Source: Bacillus sp. RO3
GTDB lineage: Bacteria; Bacillota; Bacilli; Bacillales; Bacillaceae_B
Direction of reading: 5' to 3'
Length of the DNA: 64,000 bases
Assembly: GCF_012911895.1 (NCBI RefSeq)
Contig: NZ_JAAXCV010000028.1
Span: 62,001 to 126,000, forward strand
Positions 41,848 through 50,355 of this stretch are shown piece by piece. The position numbers were made by a program, and so were the translations under genes. The notes beneath the pieces are model-generated. The model made no database searches. It was given only the letters and a program-made list of their open reading frames with translations, and was not told where the DNA came from. How positions within the stretch are numbered: the first letter of the stretch is position 1; each line of letters begins with the position of its first letter.

Positions 41848-41945
41848 TATCTTTTCTCTACTCTATGGTAAAAAAGCTTTTTGGTTTTGACAAGTGGTAA
41901 AGGGGACATCCGTCTGTTAGGACACCCCCTATATCTATATTAACG

Positions 41946-42036
41946 CTGACGGAGAAGACCTAGGAACCTTATCCGTCAGGCGGTATTTCCTTTGTAATGA
42001 TTAGTGTCACCCACGATGGGGAACTTATAGGTGACA
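41946..42036. repeat. Two inverted repeats between holA and yqzM
   Basis: CTGACGGA / TCCGTCAG (41946-41979, inner CCTAGG palindrome) and TGTCACC / GGTGACA (42005-42036). They lie in the 277-base gap between divergent holA and yqzM. No T-tract follows, so they are not ordinary terminators. Confidence 0.6.
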
Positions 42037-42124
42037 ACTCTTGTCAGTAAAGGAAAAAGTAAAGGGAAGTATAGATTTTTTACAGGCGATGTTCTATACT
42101 AGAATAGAAATAGGAGGGGTAGTT

Positions 42125-42259
42125 GTGAATCAATTTGAAAAGAATGTACAATCAAAAAGAAATGATGCAGTAGATTCAGGCGTAGGCTTTATTGTTTCTT
42201 TTGGATTCTTTGCTACGATGTTCGTTATTGCAACTGTTATTAAGTTCATTGGCTCTTAA
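42125..42259 (+). CDS. yqzM: YqzM family small membrane protein
   Basis: 44-aa protein MNQFEKNVQSKRNDAVDSG followed by one hydrophobic helix, recognised as YqzM of Bacillus. The GTG at 42125 follows AGGAGGGG; an upstream in-frame start at 42041 would add an unrelated stretch. It is placed between holA and comEC as in B. subtilis. Function unknown. Confidence 0.9.
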   Translation: MNQFEKNVQSKRNDAVDSGVGFIVSFGFFATMFVIATVIKFIGS

Positions 42260-42268
42260 TGAAAGATA

Positions 42269-42378
42269 GGAGGCAGACCATCAAAAGATTCCGGTTTATT
42301 CAATTTCCATATATGGTACTTGTGTATCATACGGATGGGTTGAATGCCTGATTCTTTACAATCGGTCTGCCTCTTTTT
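42269..42378 (+). terminator. Long imperfect hairpin with T-tract after yqzM
   Basis: GAGGCAGACC (42270-42279) pairs with GGTCTGCCTC (42364-42373), followed by TTTTT. An inner ATTCAA (42298-42303) / TTGAAT (42340-42345) helix and CCATATATGG add structure. The roughly 84-base interior is much longer than a normal terminator loop. It could terminate yqzM and, less well, comEC. Confidence 0.65.
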
Positions 42379-42409
42379 CATTAGCGCTTAATTTGTTTTG
42401 TTTTACATC

Positions 42410-44689
42410 CTATGGCAGGTGGGCTGAAAACGTTCCTTGTCTATCACGAAAACGGTAGGTGATCGCTCCATTCTCCCCCGTTATGAAGATGACGATTCCC
42501 CTGTTCTTTAATCGGTCCATCACTTCTCTATGAGGGTGTCCGAAACGGTTGCTTTCTCCTGCAGAGATCACGGCCACAGATGGATTGATTTCATCAAGGA
42601 ACTCTTCTGACGTACTTGTATCACTTCCGTGATGACCCACTTTTAACACATCAACCTGCAAATCAAATGTTTCAATCAACTCTCTTTCCCCCTGCTCTTC
42701 CATATCTCCGGTCAACAGCCATTTCATAGAACCAATTTCTCCATACAACACAATGGAATCATTGTTCCCTTCGTAAGTATCGTCCTTGGGAGAAACGATG
42801 TGCAGCCCATTATGGGCACCTGCCCAATGATATGGAACCTTCACTTCCTTTACAGGAATTCCTTTTCCCCTGGAGACATTTACAATGTTCTTCATTCCTT
42901 GTTTTTCTTCGCTATTAGGGCTGATTAAGATTTCTTTCACGTTCATCTCTGCAATGACCGCTTCCGCTCCCCCGATATGATCCATGTCCCCGTGGGTTAA
43001 AATCAGCCCGTCCAGGGAAGAAATACCTTTACTTTTCAAGAAGGGTACTAGAATGTCTTCTCCTACAGAAAAGGGATTGATTTTCTCCTCCCATTTTTCC
43101 TTCTGGAACTGCACTTCCCCTCCAGTATCAATAAGGTAAGTCCCCCGATTGTATGGGAGTTTGATCAACGCAGCATCCCCCTGTCCTACATCTATAAAGA
43201 CGACTTCCCCATAGGGATTATAGGTGTTGATCAGAAGATGGATGGTTAGACAAAGAAGGAATAACAAACCGGAAAGCCAATAGTGCCGTTGTTCCATGAG
43301 AACGAACACACTAAAAAGCAGTATGAGATAGACAAGCATGAAGAGGAAGGATGGTCTTCCCATGACGATGGTGCTATAAGGAAATGATGCAGTGAAGGTG
43401 GAGATCCATTGGATACCATCTAAAAGTTCTGTATAGACTAGCATCAACCACTCAACAGATTCAATGGAGTATATGAAAAAGACGAAAATAGAGAGAGGAA
43501 GGACAATGAAAGAGAAAAGCGGGACGTATAGAAGGTTTGTAATGAAGCCGATCACAGAGAATTCATAAAAATGATAAATGATGATAGGGAAGGAAGATAG
43601 CTGAGCGACAAGTGTCACTTTCCATAACTGTGCCATGGATGAAGTAGTCTTCGCTATAGCTGCAGAGGATACCACCAGTGAAAAACTCACCATAAAGGAC
43701 AACTGAAACCCTACATTGAATACAGAAAATGGCTCGAATACTATACATAGAAGCAGTACGATTGCAAAACTGTCGATGACGCGCAGGTGGCTTGCAACTT
43801 TCCTGCTTAAAAGGATTACAATCAGCATGGAAGATGCCCTGATAACAGATGGAGATGCGCCTGTCAGTATGATATAACTTAAAAGAAAACCAATCGCTAT
43901 CCATGTAACCGCTTCTTTTGTTATACCGATCCTTAATAAAAAGTAGTAAAGAATCGTAAAAATCAACCCGACGTGAAGCCCTGAAATCGCCAGCAAATGA
44001 ACGACACCCAATTCCCTGAATGCCTTCATCGTTTCTTCTGAGATCATGCCTGTTTCTCCGAATATCAACGCCTGGGTCACCCCTGCCGTTGAAGGTGGAA
44101 ATTCTCTTTCGATTTTTTTCAGTCCATTGAATCTCAGATGGATCAGGGTGTGTTTCCACGTGCTCTGATCTTCACATTTATCGAACCGCTTTACATCTAG
44201 AATCCAATAAACACCCTGATGGGATAAATACTTTTTATAATGAAACAAGTTTGGGTTTTTATTCGGCTTCGGTTCTGAAAGTTCTCCTTTCACTTCACAA
44301 CTGAAACCGGCTTTTATTCCTTGAAACCGCCGTTTTTCTGTTTCTGTTGAGAAGAAATGGCGCACAAGAACCTTCTCATTTTTTATTCGGGCAAGGGAAA
44401 CAAAGGTATTTCCGTCTATGTTGGGGATATCCTCGATGACGAATTGGAAAACGTCCGTTTCAGTCTGAGGTGACAGATCGGTCTTCTGTCTTTTTTCTTG
44501 AATAGTGGCATTTAGAAAGGAAAAACATAGGACCGCGAAGCAGAGATAAAGACCAAGGTAGGTGGTCTTTCTGAGGATGAGGGAAAGAATATGCAGGGAA
44601 AGAACAGCAGCACCCCAATGAAATTGAAGTGCCAATAGCGTCCCTGACAATGCTGAAATCGCCAAATCAAGGCATATTCCCTTATTCAT
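42410..44689 (-). CDS. comEC: DNA internalization competence protein ComEC
   Basis: Inner-membrane channel for single-stranded DNA uptake. The 759-aa protein has an N-terminal hydrophobic and OB-fold region, the Competence domain (LLAISGLHVGLIF near residue 235) with about seven to eight membrane helices, and a C-terminal metallo-beta-lactamase nuclease-like domain (ILTHGDMDHIGG, VGHHGSDTST). The start overlaps comEB by eight bases. Confidence 0.97.
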   Translation of the reverse strand: MNKGICLDLAISALSGTLLALQFHWGAAVLSLHILSLILRKTTYLGLYLCFAVLCFSFLNATIQEKRQKTDLSPQTETDVFQFVIEDIPNIDGNTFVSLARIKNEKVLVRHFFSTETEKRRFQGIKAGFSCEVKGELSEPKPNKNPNLFHYKKYLSHQGVYWILDVKRFDKCEDQSTWKHTLIHLRFNGLKKIEREFPPSTAGVTQALIFGETGMISEETMKAFRELGVVHLLAISGLHVGLIFTILYYFLLRIGITKEAVTWIAIGFLLSYIILTGASPSVIRASSMLIVILLSRKVASHLRVIDSFAIVLLLCIVFEPFSVFNVGFQLSFMVSFSLVVSSAAIAKTTSSMAQLWKVTLVAQLSSFPIIIYHFYEFSVIGFITNLLYVPLFSFIVLPLSIFVFFIYSIESVEWLMLVYTELLDGIQWISTFTASFPYSTIVMGRPSFLFMLVYLILLFSVFVLMEQRHYWLSGLLFLLCLTIHLLINTYNPYGEVVFIDVGQGDAALIKLPYNRGTYLIDTGGEVQFQKEKWEEKINPFSVGEDILVPFLKSKGISSLDGLILTHGDMDHIGGAEAVIAEMNVKEILISPNSEEKQGMKNIVNVSRGKGIPVKEVKVPYHWAGAHNGLHIVSPKDDTYEGNNDSIVLYGEIGSMKWLLTGDMEEQGERELIETFDLQVDVLKVGHHGSDTSTSEEFLDEINPSVAVISAGESNRFGHPHREVMDRLKNRGIVIFITGENGAITYRFRDRQGTFSAHLP

Positions 44690-45251
44690 TAAAGAGTTTT
44701 ATGTATTCTTGTTCATAATGAGTAATCTTGTCATCTTCCATGCCCTGCTTTCTCAAGTCTTCCATCATTCGAAGCATCAAAGAGGCTTTTTCTCTATGAT
44801 GAACATCCATGCTGCTTTCATGAAAAGACACTTTCTCCACATGTACTCCGGCCTTTTCAAATAATTCAACTGCATAGGGATGATTTTTATAATCTTTGGC
44901 ATAATACACCGTTTTAATCCCTGCTTGAATAAGGGCTTTACAACATTGTAAACATGGGAAGTGAGTGACGTATATATCTGCGTTCTGTGTTCCCACCCCG
45001 AATTTTGAGCATTGCAACAGGGCATTCATCTCAGCGTGGATCGTCCTCACACAGTGATTGTCAATGACGTAGCACCCTTCATCTATGCAATGATCCCCTC
45101 CTGCAATGGACCCGTTATAGCCTCCTGCAATGATGCGCTTATCACGTACGATCGTAGCCCCTACGGCAAGCCGTGTACATGTACTCCTTAGGGCAAGGAG
45201 TTGACTTTGAGCCATAAAATATTGATGCCAGGCGATTCTTCCCATCTTCAT
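44682..45251 (-). CDS. comEB: ComE operon protein 2 (dCMP deaminase family)
   Basis: 189-aa member of the dCMP deaminase family with the zinc motifs HAEMNALLQC and PCLQCCKALI, and an N-terminal GYNGSIAGGDHC. In B. subtilis comEB is not required for transformation. It lies between comEA and comEC, overlapping the latter. Confidence 0.96.
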   Translation of the reverse strand: MKMGRIAWHQYFMAQSQLLALRSTCTRLAVGATIVRDKRIIAGGYNGSIAGGDHCIDEGCYVIDNHCVRTIHAEMNALLQCSKFGVGTQNADIYVTHFPCLQCCKALIQAGIKTVYYAKDYKNHPYAVELFEKAGVHVEKVSFHESSMDVHHREKASLMLRMMEDLRKQGMEDDKITHYEQEYIKLFNE

Positions 45252-45327
45252 TCTCCCCTCTATTTTTTGGCTTTCATATTCCTTGATTCTTGTTTAAGTG
45301 TATATAGACTGGCTATTGTTCGTCAAT

Positions 45328-45930
45328 TCATTGAACGGAAATATATTCTTTTAACTTTTCAAATGTTTTTTCACCGATCCCAGAAATATTCTTAATGTCA
45401 TCAATAGATGAAAATGGCCCGTTTTCTTCCCGGTATTGAACGAAGGATGAAGCTTTAGCAGGTCCGATACCTGGCAAGGTCTCGAATTCCTCCTGGGAAG
45501 CAGTATTGATGTTGATCTTATCTTTGGAAGGTTCGGACCCGTTGAGTGCTGAAATCTGCGGAGGCGTTTCAATTTCTCCAATACGAGGGACATAGATCAT
45601 CATTTCATCTGCCACCTTCACCGCTAAATTAATGACCTTTTTATCCGCTTGTTCAGTGAACCCTCCGGCACGGTCGATGACGAATTTCAATCGATCCCCT
45701 TGTCTTACTTCGTATAACCCTGGCCTGACGACCTCCCCCTTCACATCTACATACACTTTATCGACCGTTTTCACTTCCTCAGGCTCTTTTTTTTGTTGTA
45801 CAGTTACTGCTGCAATAGAATCCTCTTCAATAGGAGGAGAAGAAGTTTTTAATACATATGCAATCAAGACAATGCCACAAATCACAAGAATCACAAGAAT
45901 CGTCCGGTACTTTTCAATTATGGTCTGCAC
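45328..45930 (-). CDS. comEA: Competence DNA receptor ComEA
   Basis: Membrane-anchored double-stranded DNA receptor. The 200-aa protein has an N-terminal transmembrane segment (TILVILVICGIVLIAYVL, about 10-27), an SLBB domain (VDVKGEVVRPGLYEVRQGDR) and a C-terminal helix-hairpin-helix pair (INTASQEEFETLPGIGPAKA, then ISGIGEKTFEKLKEYI). First gene of comEA-comEB-comEC. A ComK box could not be confirmed by eye. Confidence 0.98.
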   Translation of the reverse strand: MQTIIEKYRTILVILVICGIVLIAYVLKTSSPPIEEDSIAAVTVQQKKEPEEVKTVDKVYVDVKGEVVRPGLYEVRQGDRLKFVIDRAGGFTEQADKKVINLAVKVADEMMIYVPRIGEIETPPQISALNGSEPSKDKININTASQEEFETLPGIGPAKASSFVQYREENGPFSSIDDIKNISGIGEKTFEKLKEYISVQ

Positions 45931-46010
45931 AGGAAATCACCTCTAATGGAATATTCATTGCAAGGAATTCATAAGTTTTAGGAGAGAGTGTGATAGAAGG
46001 AGGGCTGCAT

Positions 46011-46832
46011 ATGAAAATAGGTATCATTGGAACGGGGAACATGGGGAAAATCATTATAGAAGCTCTCATTGAATCAAAAGCGATTTCTCCTTCACATCTT
46101 TATATCACCAATCGTTCCTTAAAAAAAGCCGAGGATATAAAGGAAAAATGGAATAAACTGAATGTAAGCCATTCAAATGAAGAAGTGATCGCATCATCCG
46201 ACTTAATCTTCATTTGTGTTAAACCACACGATGTTTTTGATGTGATTCAGGAGAATAAGAAATGCTTCACAAAAGACAAATGCGTCGTTTCCATAACCAG
46301 TCCCGTAAGCGTAGATCAGTTAGAATCCTTGCTGTCCAGTTCCTGCGCACGATTTATACCCAGCATCACCAACCGTGCATTGAGCGGGGTATCACTTTTG
46401 ACATATGGAAGTCGGTGTTCAGATAAATGGAGGAAGGATTTAACCAGACTTGCCGAGCATATTTCCACACCTGTCGTGATTGGGGAACATGTAACACGGG
46501 TGGCTTCTGACATTGTCAGCTGCGGACCGGCGTTCTTCAGTTATGTCACGCAGAGATTCATTGATGCTGCGGTGGAAGTGACAGACATAGACAGGGAAAC
46601 GGCTACCGTTCTGGCATCCGAAATGCTTGTTGGTCTTGGGGATTTATTAAAGAAGAAGGTTTATACATTACCGACTCTTCAGGAGAAGGTGTGTGTAAAA
46701 GGCGGAGTGACGGGTATTGGTATTTCTGTCATGGAAAGAGAATTAGGGGATGTTTTCGAGAAGTTATTCGAAGCAACACAAGAAAAATTCGTGGATGATA
46801 TTGAAGGGACGAAATCTCAATTTGGAGTCTAG
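46011..46832 (+). CDS. comER: ComER, pyrroline-5-carboxylate reductase-like protein
   Basis: 273-aa ProC-family protein with a Rossmann motif GIIGTGNMGKI at the N terminus, SDLIFICVKPHDV, and the family C terminus CVKGGVTGIGISV. It is divergent from the comE operon; in other bacilli comER influences sporulation entry and biofilm, and competence only weakly. ATG 46011 follows GAAGGAGG by seven bases; the earlier in-frame start at 45990 is rejected. Confidence 0.93.
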   Translation: MKIGIIGTGNMGKIIIEALIESKAISPSHLYITNRSLKKAEDIKEKWNKLNVSHSNEEVIASSDLIFICVKPHDVFDVIQENKKCFTKDKCVVSITSPVSVDQLESLLSSSCARFIPSITNRALSGVSLLTYGSRCSDKWRKDLTRLAEHISTPVVIGEHVTRVASDIVSCGPAFFSYVTQRFIDAAVEVTDIDRETATVLASEMLVGLGDLLKKKVYTLPTLQEKVCVKGGVTGIGISVMERELGDVFEKLFEATQEKFVDDIEGTKSQFGV

Positions 46833-46931
46833 AGAGGCTCCTTTTTTATATTTCGACAACATTTTTGTTTTTCCTTCTTTTTTCCGCCCCATTTGTAAGG
46901 TTTTTTCTATTTTGTGCGGAGTGCAAAACAA

Positions 46932-46971
46932 AAAGCCGGTCCATCCTTTTTTAAGGATGCAATCCGGCTTT
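46932..46971. terminator. Terminator after yqeM
   Basis: AAAGCCGG / CCGGCTTT with an inner CATCCTT/AAGGATG helix; on the minus strand T residues follow. Probably also used by comER from the other side. Confidence 0.88.
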
Positions 46972-46974
46972 CCA

Positions 46975-47721
46975 TCATTTCTTCAAACAAGTGAAGAAAA
47001 TTCTTTCACTTTGGTCAGAAGGGGCTTCATTCCTAAAATCCGCAGTGATATTCAGTATTTCGAACCCGGCTTCCTTTAACCATTCCTTTATGGTCAAAAT
47101 CGGGTACGTGCGCTGTTTGTGAAGCTCTTCAACTCTTTCATACTGACCCGTTTCATCATGTTTAACGAAGAAGGTCAGCTCATGCTCTACACTATTCGGC
47201 AGCTCCCCCGGGAAGCAATCCCATATGTAAGAGACCTGTTCATCCGTATGGGTAAACGTCTGATTGATGAATATTTGCGTCATTTTAAAGATGGAGTGTA
47301 CATCAAACAGAAATAAGCCATCTTGTTTCAGATGAGAATATACTCGATTGAATGTATTCACCACATCCATTTCGTCCTCTAGGTAATTGAGAGAATCACA
47401 AAAAATCGTAATGACATCGTATTCACCAAGTGAATCGAGCTGCGACATGTCCTGTTGAAAAAGGGGAAGCTTAACGTTCATTTCCAAAGCCTTTTCTTTC
47501 GCAACATGCAGCATATCTTCAGAAAGATCCACCCCCGATACATCGTATCCTTCACCGACAAGGCGCAGGGATAATTCCCCCGTGCCACATGCTAAATCAA
47601 GGACACGGTTTCCATCGATTCCATAAGTGTCAGCCTGCCTATTGAAAAACTCAAGCCAGCCGTCGTACGGGACGTCCTGCATTAAATAATCGTACACATA
47701 AGCAAAACGCTCATAACTCAT
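46975..47721 (-). CDS. yqeM: Class I SAM-dependent methyltransferase YqeM
   Basis: 248-aa methyltransferase with motif I VLDLACGTGELSLRL, motif II VSGVDLSEDML and the YVYDYLMQDVPYDGW N terminus of the YqeM family. Substrate unknown. It is last in the yqeG operon, one base after rsfS, next to ribosome-related genes. Confidence 0.93.
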   Translation of the reverse strand: MSYERFAYVYDYLMQDVPYDGWLEFFNRQADTYGIDGNRVLDLACGTGELSLRLVGEGYDVSGVDLSEDMLHVAKEKALEMNVKLPLFQQDMSQLDSLGEYDVITIFCDSLNYLEDEMDVVNTFNRVYSHLKQDGLFLFDVHSIFKMTQIFINQTFTHTDEQVSYIWDCFPGELPNSVEHELTFFVKHDETGQYERVEELHKQRTYPILTIKEWLKEAGFEILNITADFRNEAPSDQSERIFFTCLKK

Positions 47722-48075
47722 TTAATGGGTCTCACCTTGTTCAATTTCGACGAAGGATGCATCTCCCCATAATCGTTCAAGATTATAGTAGCCTCTCTCT
47801 TCTTTATGGAAAATGTGAGCGACTACATCACCCAGGTCAACTAAGATCCAACGCGCCTGATCAAAGCCTTCCAGACGTTTGACTGTGTAGCCCTGTTCTT
47901 CAGCTTTGTCTTTCAATTCACGGGCAATGGCCTGTACCTGCTTGTCTGAATTTCCGTGACAGATCAGGAAGTAATCTGCAATTAAGGAAACCCCTTTCAT
48001 GTCTAATACCACAATATCTTCAGCACGCTTATCATCAGCGGCCTTAAACGCTAATTCAACTAAATTTTGTTCCAT
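47722..48075 (-). CDS. rsfS: Ribosomal silencing factor RsfS
   Basis: 117-aa protein (YqeL/Iojap family) that binds L14 and blocks subunit joining in starved cells. Family segments VVLDMKGVSLIADYFLIC and RWILVDLGDVVAHIFHKEER. It directly abuts yqeM and follows yqeK. Confidence 0.98.
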   Translation of the reverse strand: MEQNLVELAFKAADDKRAEDIVVLDMKGVSLIADYFLICHGNSDKQVQAIARELKDKAEEQGYTVKRLEGFDQARWILVDLGDVVAHIFHKEERGYYNLERLWGDASFVEIEQGETH

Positions 48076-48079
48076 TCCT

Positions 48080-48646
48080 TCATCTCCCCTTATTTAAAAT
48101 TAATCCGTTATAAAAGCGGAATGTATCCGGATAAATTGCTTGATTTTTTTTCATCAGAAACGTCATCGTATTTTGAAGAGCCTTTAACAGGGCCTGATCG
48201 AGCGACCCTTTGGCAAGTTCCCTTACTTCTTCCACCCCTGGAAATTGGCGGTTCGGTTCGATGTAATCGGCTAAATAAACCACTTTATCAAGGATGGTCA
48301 TTTCTTCTTTTCCTGAAGTGTGATAGCGGATGGCATTTAATATATCTTCATCCTCTATCCCTACCTCGCGCTTGACAAGAAGCGCTCCGACCGGTGCGTG
48401 CCAAAGTTCACTATGATACAGCAGAAGTTCACGAGGCATCTTCTCTTCTACAATGATTCTCTTCATCTCTTGTTTGTCACGGAACTTTGCATAGTCGTGA
48501 AAAATGGCAGCTAGTTCTGCCTTTTTCTCATCTGCTCCGTACCGCTTAGCAAGCTCTATACTTGTTTCCATGACACCACATGTGTGTATATAGCGATGCT
48601 CGGTCAAATGGCTTTTCACGATTTCCAAGGCTTTTTCCCTATTCAT
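48080..48646 (-). CDS. yqeK: HD-domain bis(5'-nucleosyl)-tetraphosphatase YqeK
   Basis: 188-aa HD-superfamily protein; the YqeK family hydrolyses Ap4A symmetrically to ADP. The metal-binding residues are in YIHTCGVMETS, FHDYAKF and LWHAPVGA. Its start overlaps the end of nadD by eight bases, a conserved pairing that links it to dinucleotide turnover. Confidence 0.96.
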   Translation of the reverse strand: MNREKALEIVKSHLTEHRYIHTCGVMETSIELAKRYGADEKKAELAAIFHDYAKFRDKQEMKRIIVEEKMPRELLLYHSELWHAPVGALLVKREVGIEDEDILNAIRYHTSGKEEMTILDKVVYLADYIEPNRQFPGVEEVRELAKGSLDQALLKALQNTMTFLMKKNQAIYPDTFRFYNGLILNKGR

Positions 48647-49208
48647 ATAACTTCTCCTCCTTTATGAATCGATACACTTCATCAGGGACGAGGTAGCGGA
48701 CCGATTGTCCCTTTTTCACTGTATTCCGGATGTAGGAGGAAGAAATGTCAATGGACGGTACATCGATTAACTGTACATCAAAAGAAGTCTCACGGGAATA
48801 AGAAGGACGGTTGACACCAATGAATTTCACCATTCTTTGAAGATCTTCGATGCGATACCATTTCGGAAGATATTCAATCATATCCCCGCCGATAATGAAG
48901 GAAAAATCTGTGTTCTCTTCCCTCTCGGTTAGTAGCTTAATGGTGTCATAGGTATAAGAGGCCCCCTCCCTTTCCAATTCGATTCGTTCTATGGAAAAGC
49001 AGGGGTTCCCCTTGATCGCCTGCTGCAGCATGAATACGCGCTGCTCTACCGACACACTCTCATCCGCCTGTTTATGCGGGGGAACATGATTTGGAAGGAA
49101 TCGGACTTCATCCAACCCTGCCTTCTTCAACACTTGCTCCGCAATGACCAAATGCCCCATATGTGGAGGGTTGAATGTCCCTCCCAAGAGTCCTACCTTT
49201 TTTTTCAT
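48639..49208 (-). CDS. nadD: Nicotinate-nucleotide adenylyltransferase
   Basis: NAD biosynthesis: nicotinate mononucleotide plus ATP gives deamido-NAD. The 189-aa protein has GGTFNPPHMGHL at 9-20 (nucleotide-binding HIGH-like motif) and DVPSIDISSSYIR at the C terminus. It lies between yhbY and yqeK. Confidence 0.98.
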   Translation of the reverse strand: MKKKVGLLGGTFNPPHMGHLVIAEQVLKKAGLDEVRFLPNHVPPHKQADESVSVEQRVFMLQQAIKGNPCFSIERIELEREGASYTYDTIKLLTEREENTDFSFIIGGDMIEYLPKWYRIEDLQRMVKFIGVNRPSYSRETSFDVQLIDVPSIDISSSYIRNTVKKGQSVRYLVPDEVYRFIKEEKLYE

Positions 49209-49219
49209 TATGTCAACCC

Positions 49220-49513
49220 TTATCGTGGCAGGATTAATTGCTTGTTTTCTTTTGATTCCTTGTAAAGGACGATCGTATTTCCGATTATTTGGACAATCTC
49301 GGCTCCTACACCTTTGGATAATTCGTCCGCCACTTCTTTTTTATCCATATCACAGTTTTGGAGAATGCTGATTTTCATCAATTCTCTCACTTCAATGGCT
49401 TCTCCGATGGTTTTGATCATATTTTCATTCACTCCGCCTTTCCCTACTTGAAAGACAGGATTTAAATGATGTGCTTCTGAACGTAAATATCTTTTTTGTT
49501 TACCTGTTAACAT
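49220..49513 (-). CDS. yhbY: RNA-binding protein YhbY (YqeI)
   Basis: 97-aa CRS1/YhbY (CRM) domain protein associated with the pre-50S ribosome. Typical LTGKQKRYLRSEAHHLNPV and QVGKGGVNENMI (the loop that contacts RNA). It overlaps aroE by 14 bases. Confidence 0.97.
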   Translation of the reverse strand: MLTGKQKRYLRSEAHHLNPVFQVGKGGVNENMIKTIGEAIEVRELMKISILQNCDMDKKEVADELSKGVGAEIVQIIGNTIVLYKESKENKQLILPR

Positions 49514-50345
49514 GTTGACCTCCTAGTTGTTGTAAAACGGTATTTTTCATTGTGGAGTAGGATGGAAAAATTCCTGTCCATTTCTCAAATGAAAGGGCTC
49601 CCTGATACACAAACATATCAAGACCATTTTGAGTAAGGGCACCTTTTTGTTTTGCCTGTTTTAATAATTCGGTTTCCAAAGGATTGTAGATGATATCACT
49701 GACGATGCTCCCCATTTTTAAATGGGGGATCTTCAAAGGAACCTCCTCTACACGGGGGTACATTCCCATGGAGGTGGTCTGGATAATGACATCGTATTGA
49801 TTCAACATGGATTCTGCTGATTGAAGGGGGAGGAAATCAGAATCGATGTTGAAAGAGCACCCTTCGATCATCTTCTCTGCCCTTTGTGCAGTCCTGTTGG
49901 TCACGTCCACTTGCTTCACTCCAAGAGAAGCAAGGGAATAGTAAATGGCCCTTGCAGCTCCGCCAGCACCGATCACCAGCATCGTTTTATTCTCTAGATT
50001 GTCCCCTGCTATATTCTTCAGGCCTTCAACAAATCCAAGACCGTCTGTATTATAACCGATCAATTTCCCGTTTTCGTTGACAATTGTATTCACAGCACCG
50101 ATTGCTTCTGCCAGGGGATCAATCTCATCGAGAAGGGGCATGACATGTTCCTTGTGAGGAACCGTCACATTCACCCCTTTAATCCCTAACGCCTTTATTC
50201 CACCAATCGCCTCGGAAAGCTCCTCTTTCTTCACGTGAAATTTAACGTAAGAAGCATCGATCCCACACTCCCTGAATGCACTATTGTGCATCAGAGGAGA
50301 CATCGAATGAGCAATCGGGTCCCCTATAACACCATACAGAGCCAC
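49500..50345 (-). CDS. aroE: Shikimate dehydrogenase (NADP+)
   Basis: Reduces 3-dehydroshikimate in aromatic amino acid synthesis. The 281-aa protein has IGDPIAHSMSPLMHN, VTVPHKEH (catalytic Lys), NTIVNENGKLIGYNTDG and the Rossmann loop VIGAGGAARA. It is housed in the ribosome-assembly operon, as in B. subtilis. Confidence 0.98.
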   Translation of the reverse strand: MALYGVIGDPIAHSMSPLMHNSAFRECGIDASYVKFHVKKEELSEAIGGIKALGIKGVNVTVPHKEHVMPLLDEIDPLAEAIGAVNTIVNENGKLIGYNTDGLGFVEGLKNIAGDNLENKTMLVIGAGGAARAIYYSLASLGVKQVDVTNRTAQRAEKMIEGCSFNIDSDFLPLQSAESMLNQYDVIIQTTSMGMYPRVEEVPLKIPHLKMGSIVSDIIYNPLETELLKQAKQKGALTQNGLDMFVYQGALSFEKWTGIFPSYSTMKNTVLQQLGGQHVNR

Positions 50346-50355
50346 AGAACCCCTC

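Noticed and set aside
43563-44159. 198-codon minus-strand frame inside comEC
   Set aside because: Out-of-frame overlap of comEC; sequence is rich in Arg/Ser/Phe and lacks any family pattern.
45990-46010. Longer N terminus for comER
   Set aside because: The ATG at 46011 follows GAAGGAGG and gives the exact Rossmann-type N terminus; the extension consists of ribosome binding site codons.
45931-46010. ComK box upstream of comEA
   Set aside because: Only one partial AAAA-N5-TTTT-like half was found; the paired arrangement could not be supported.
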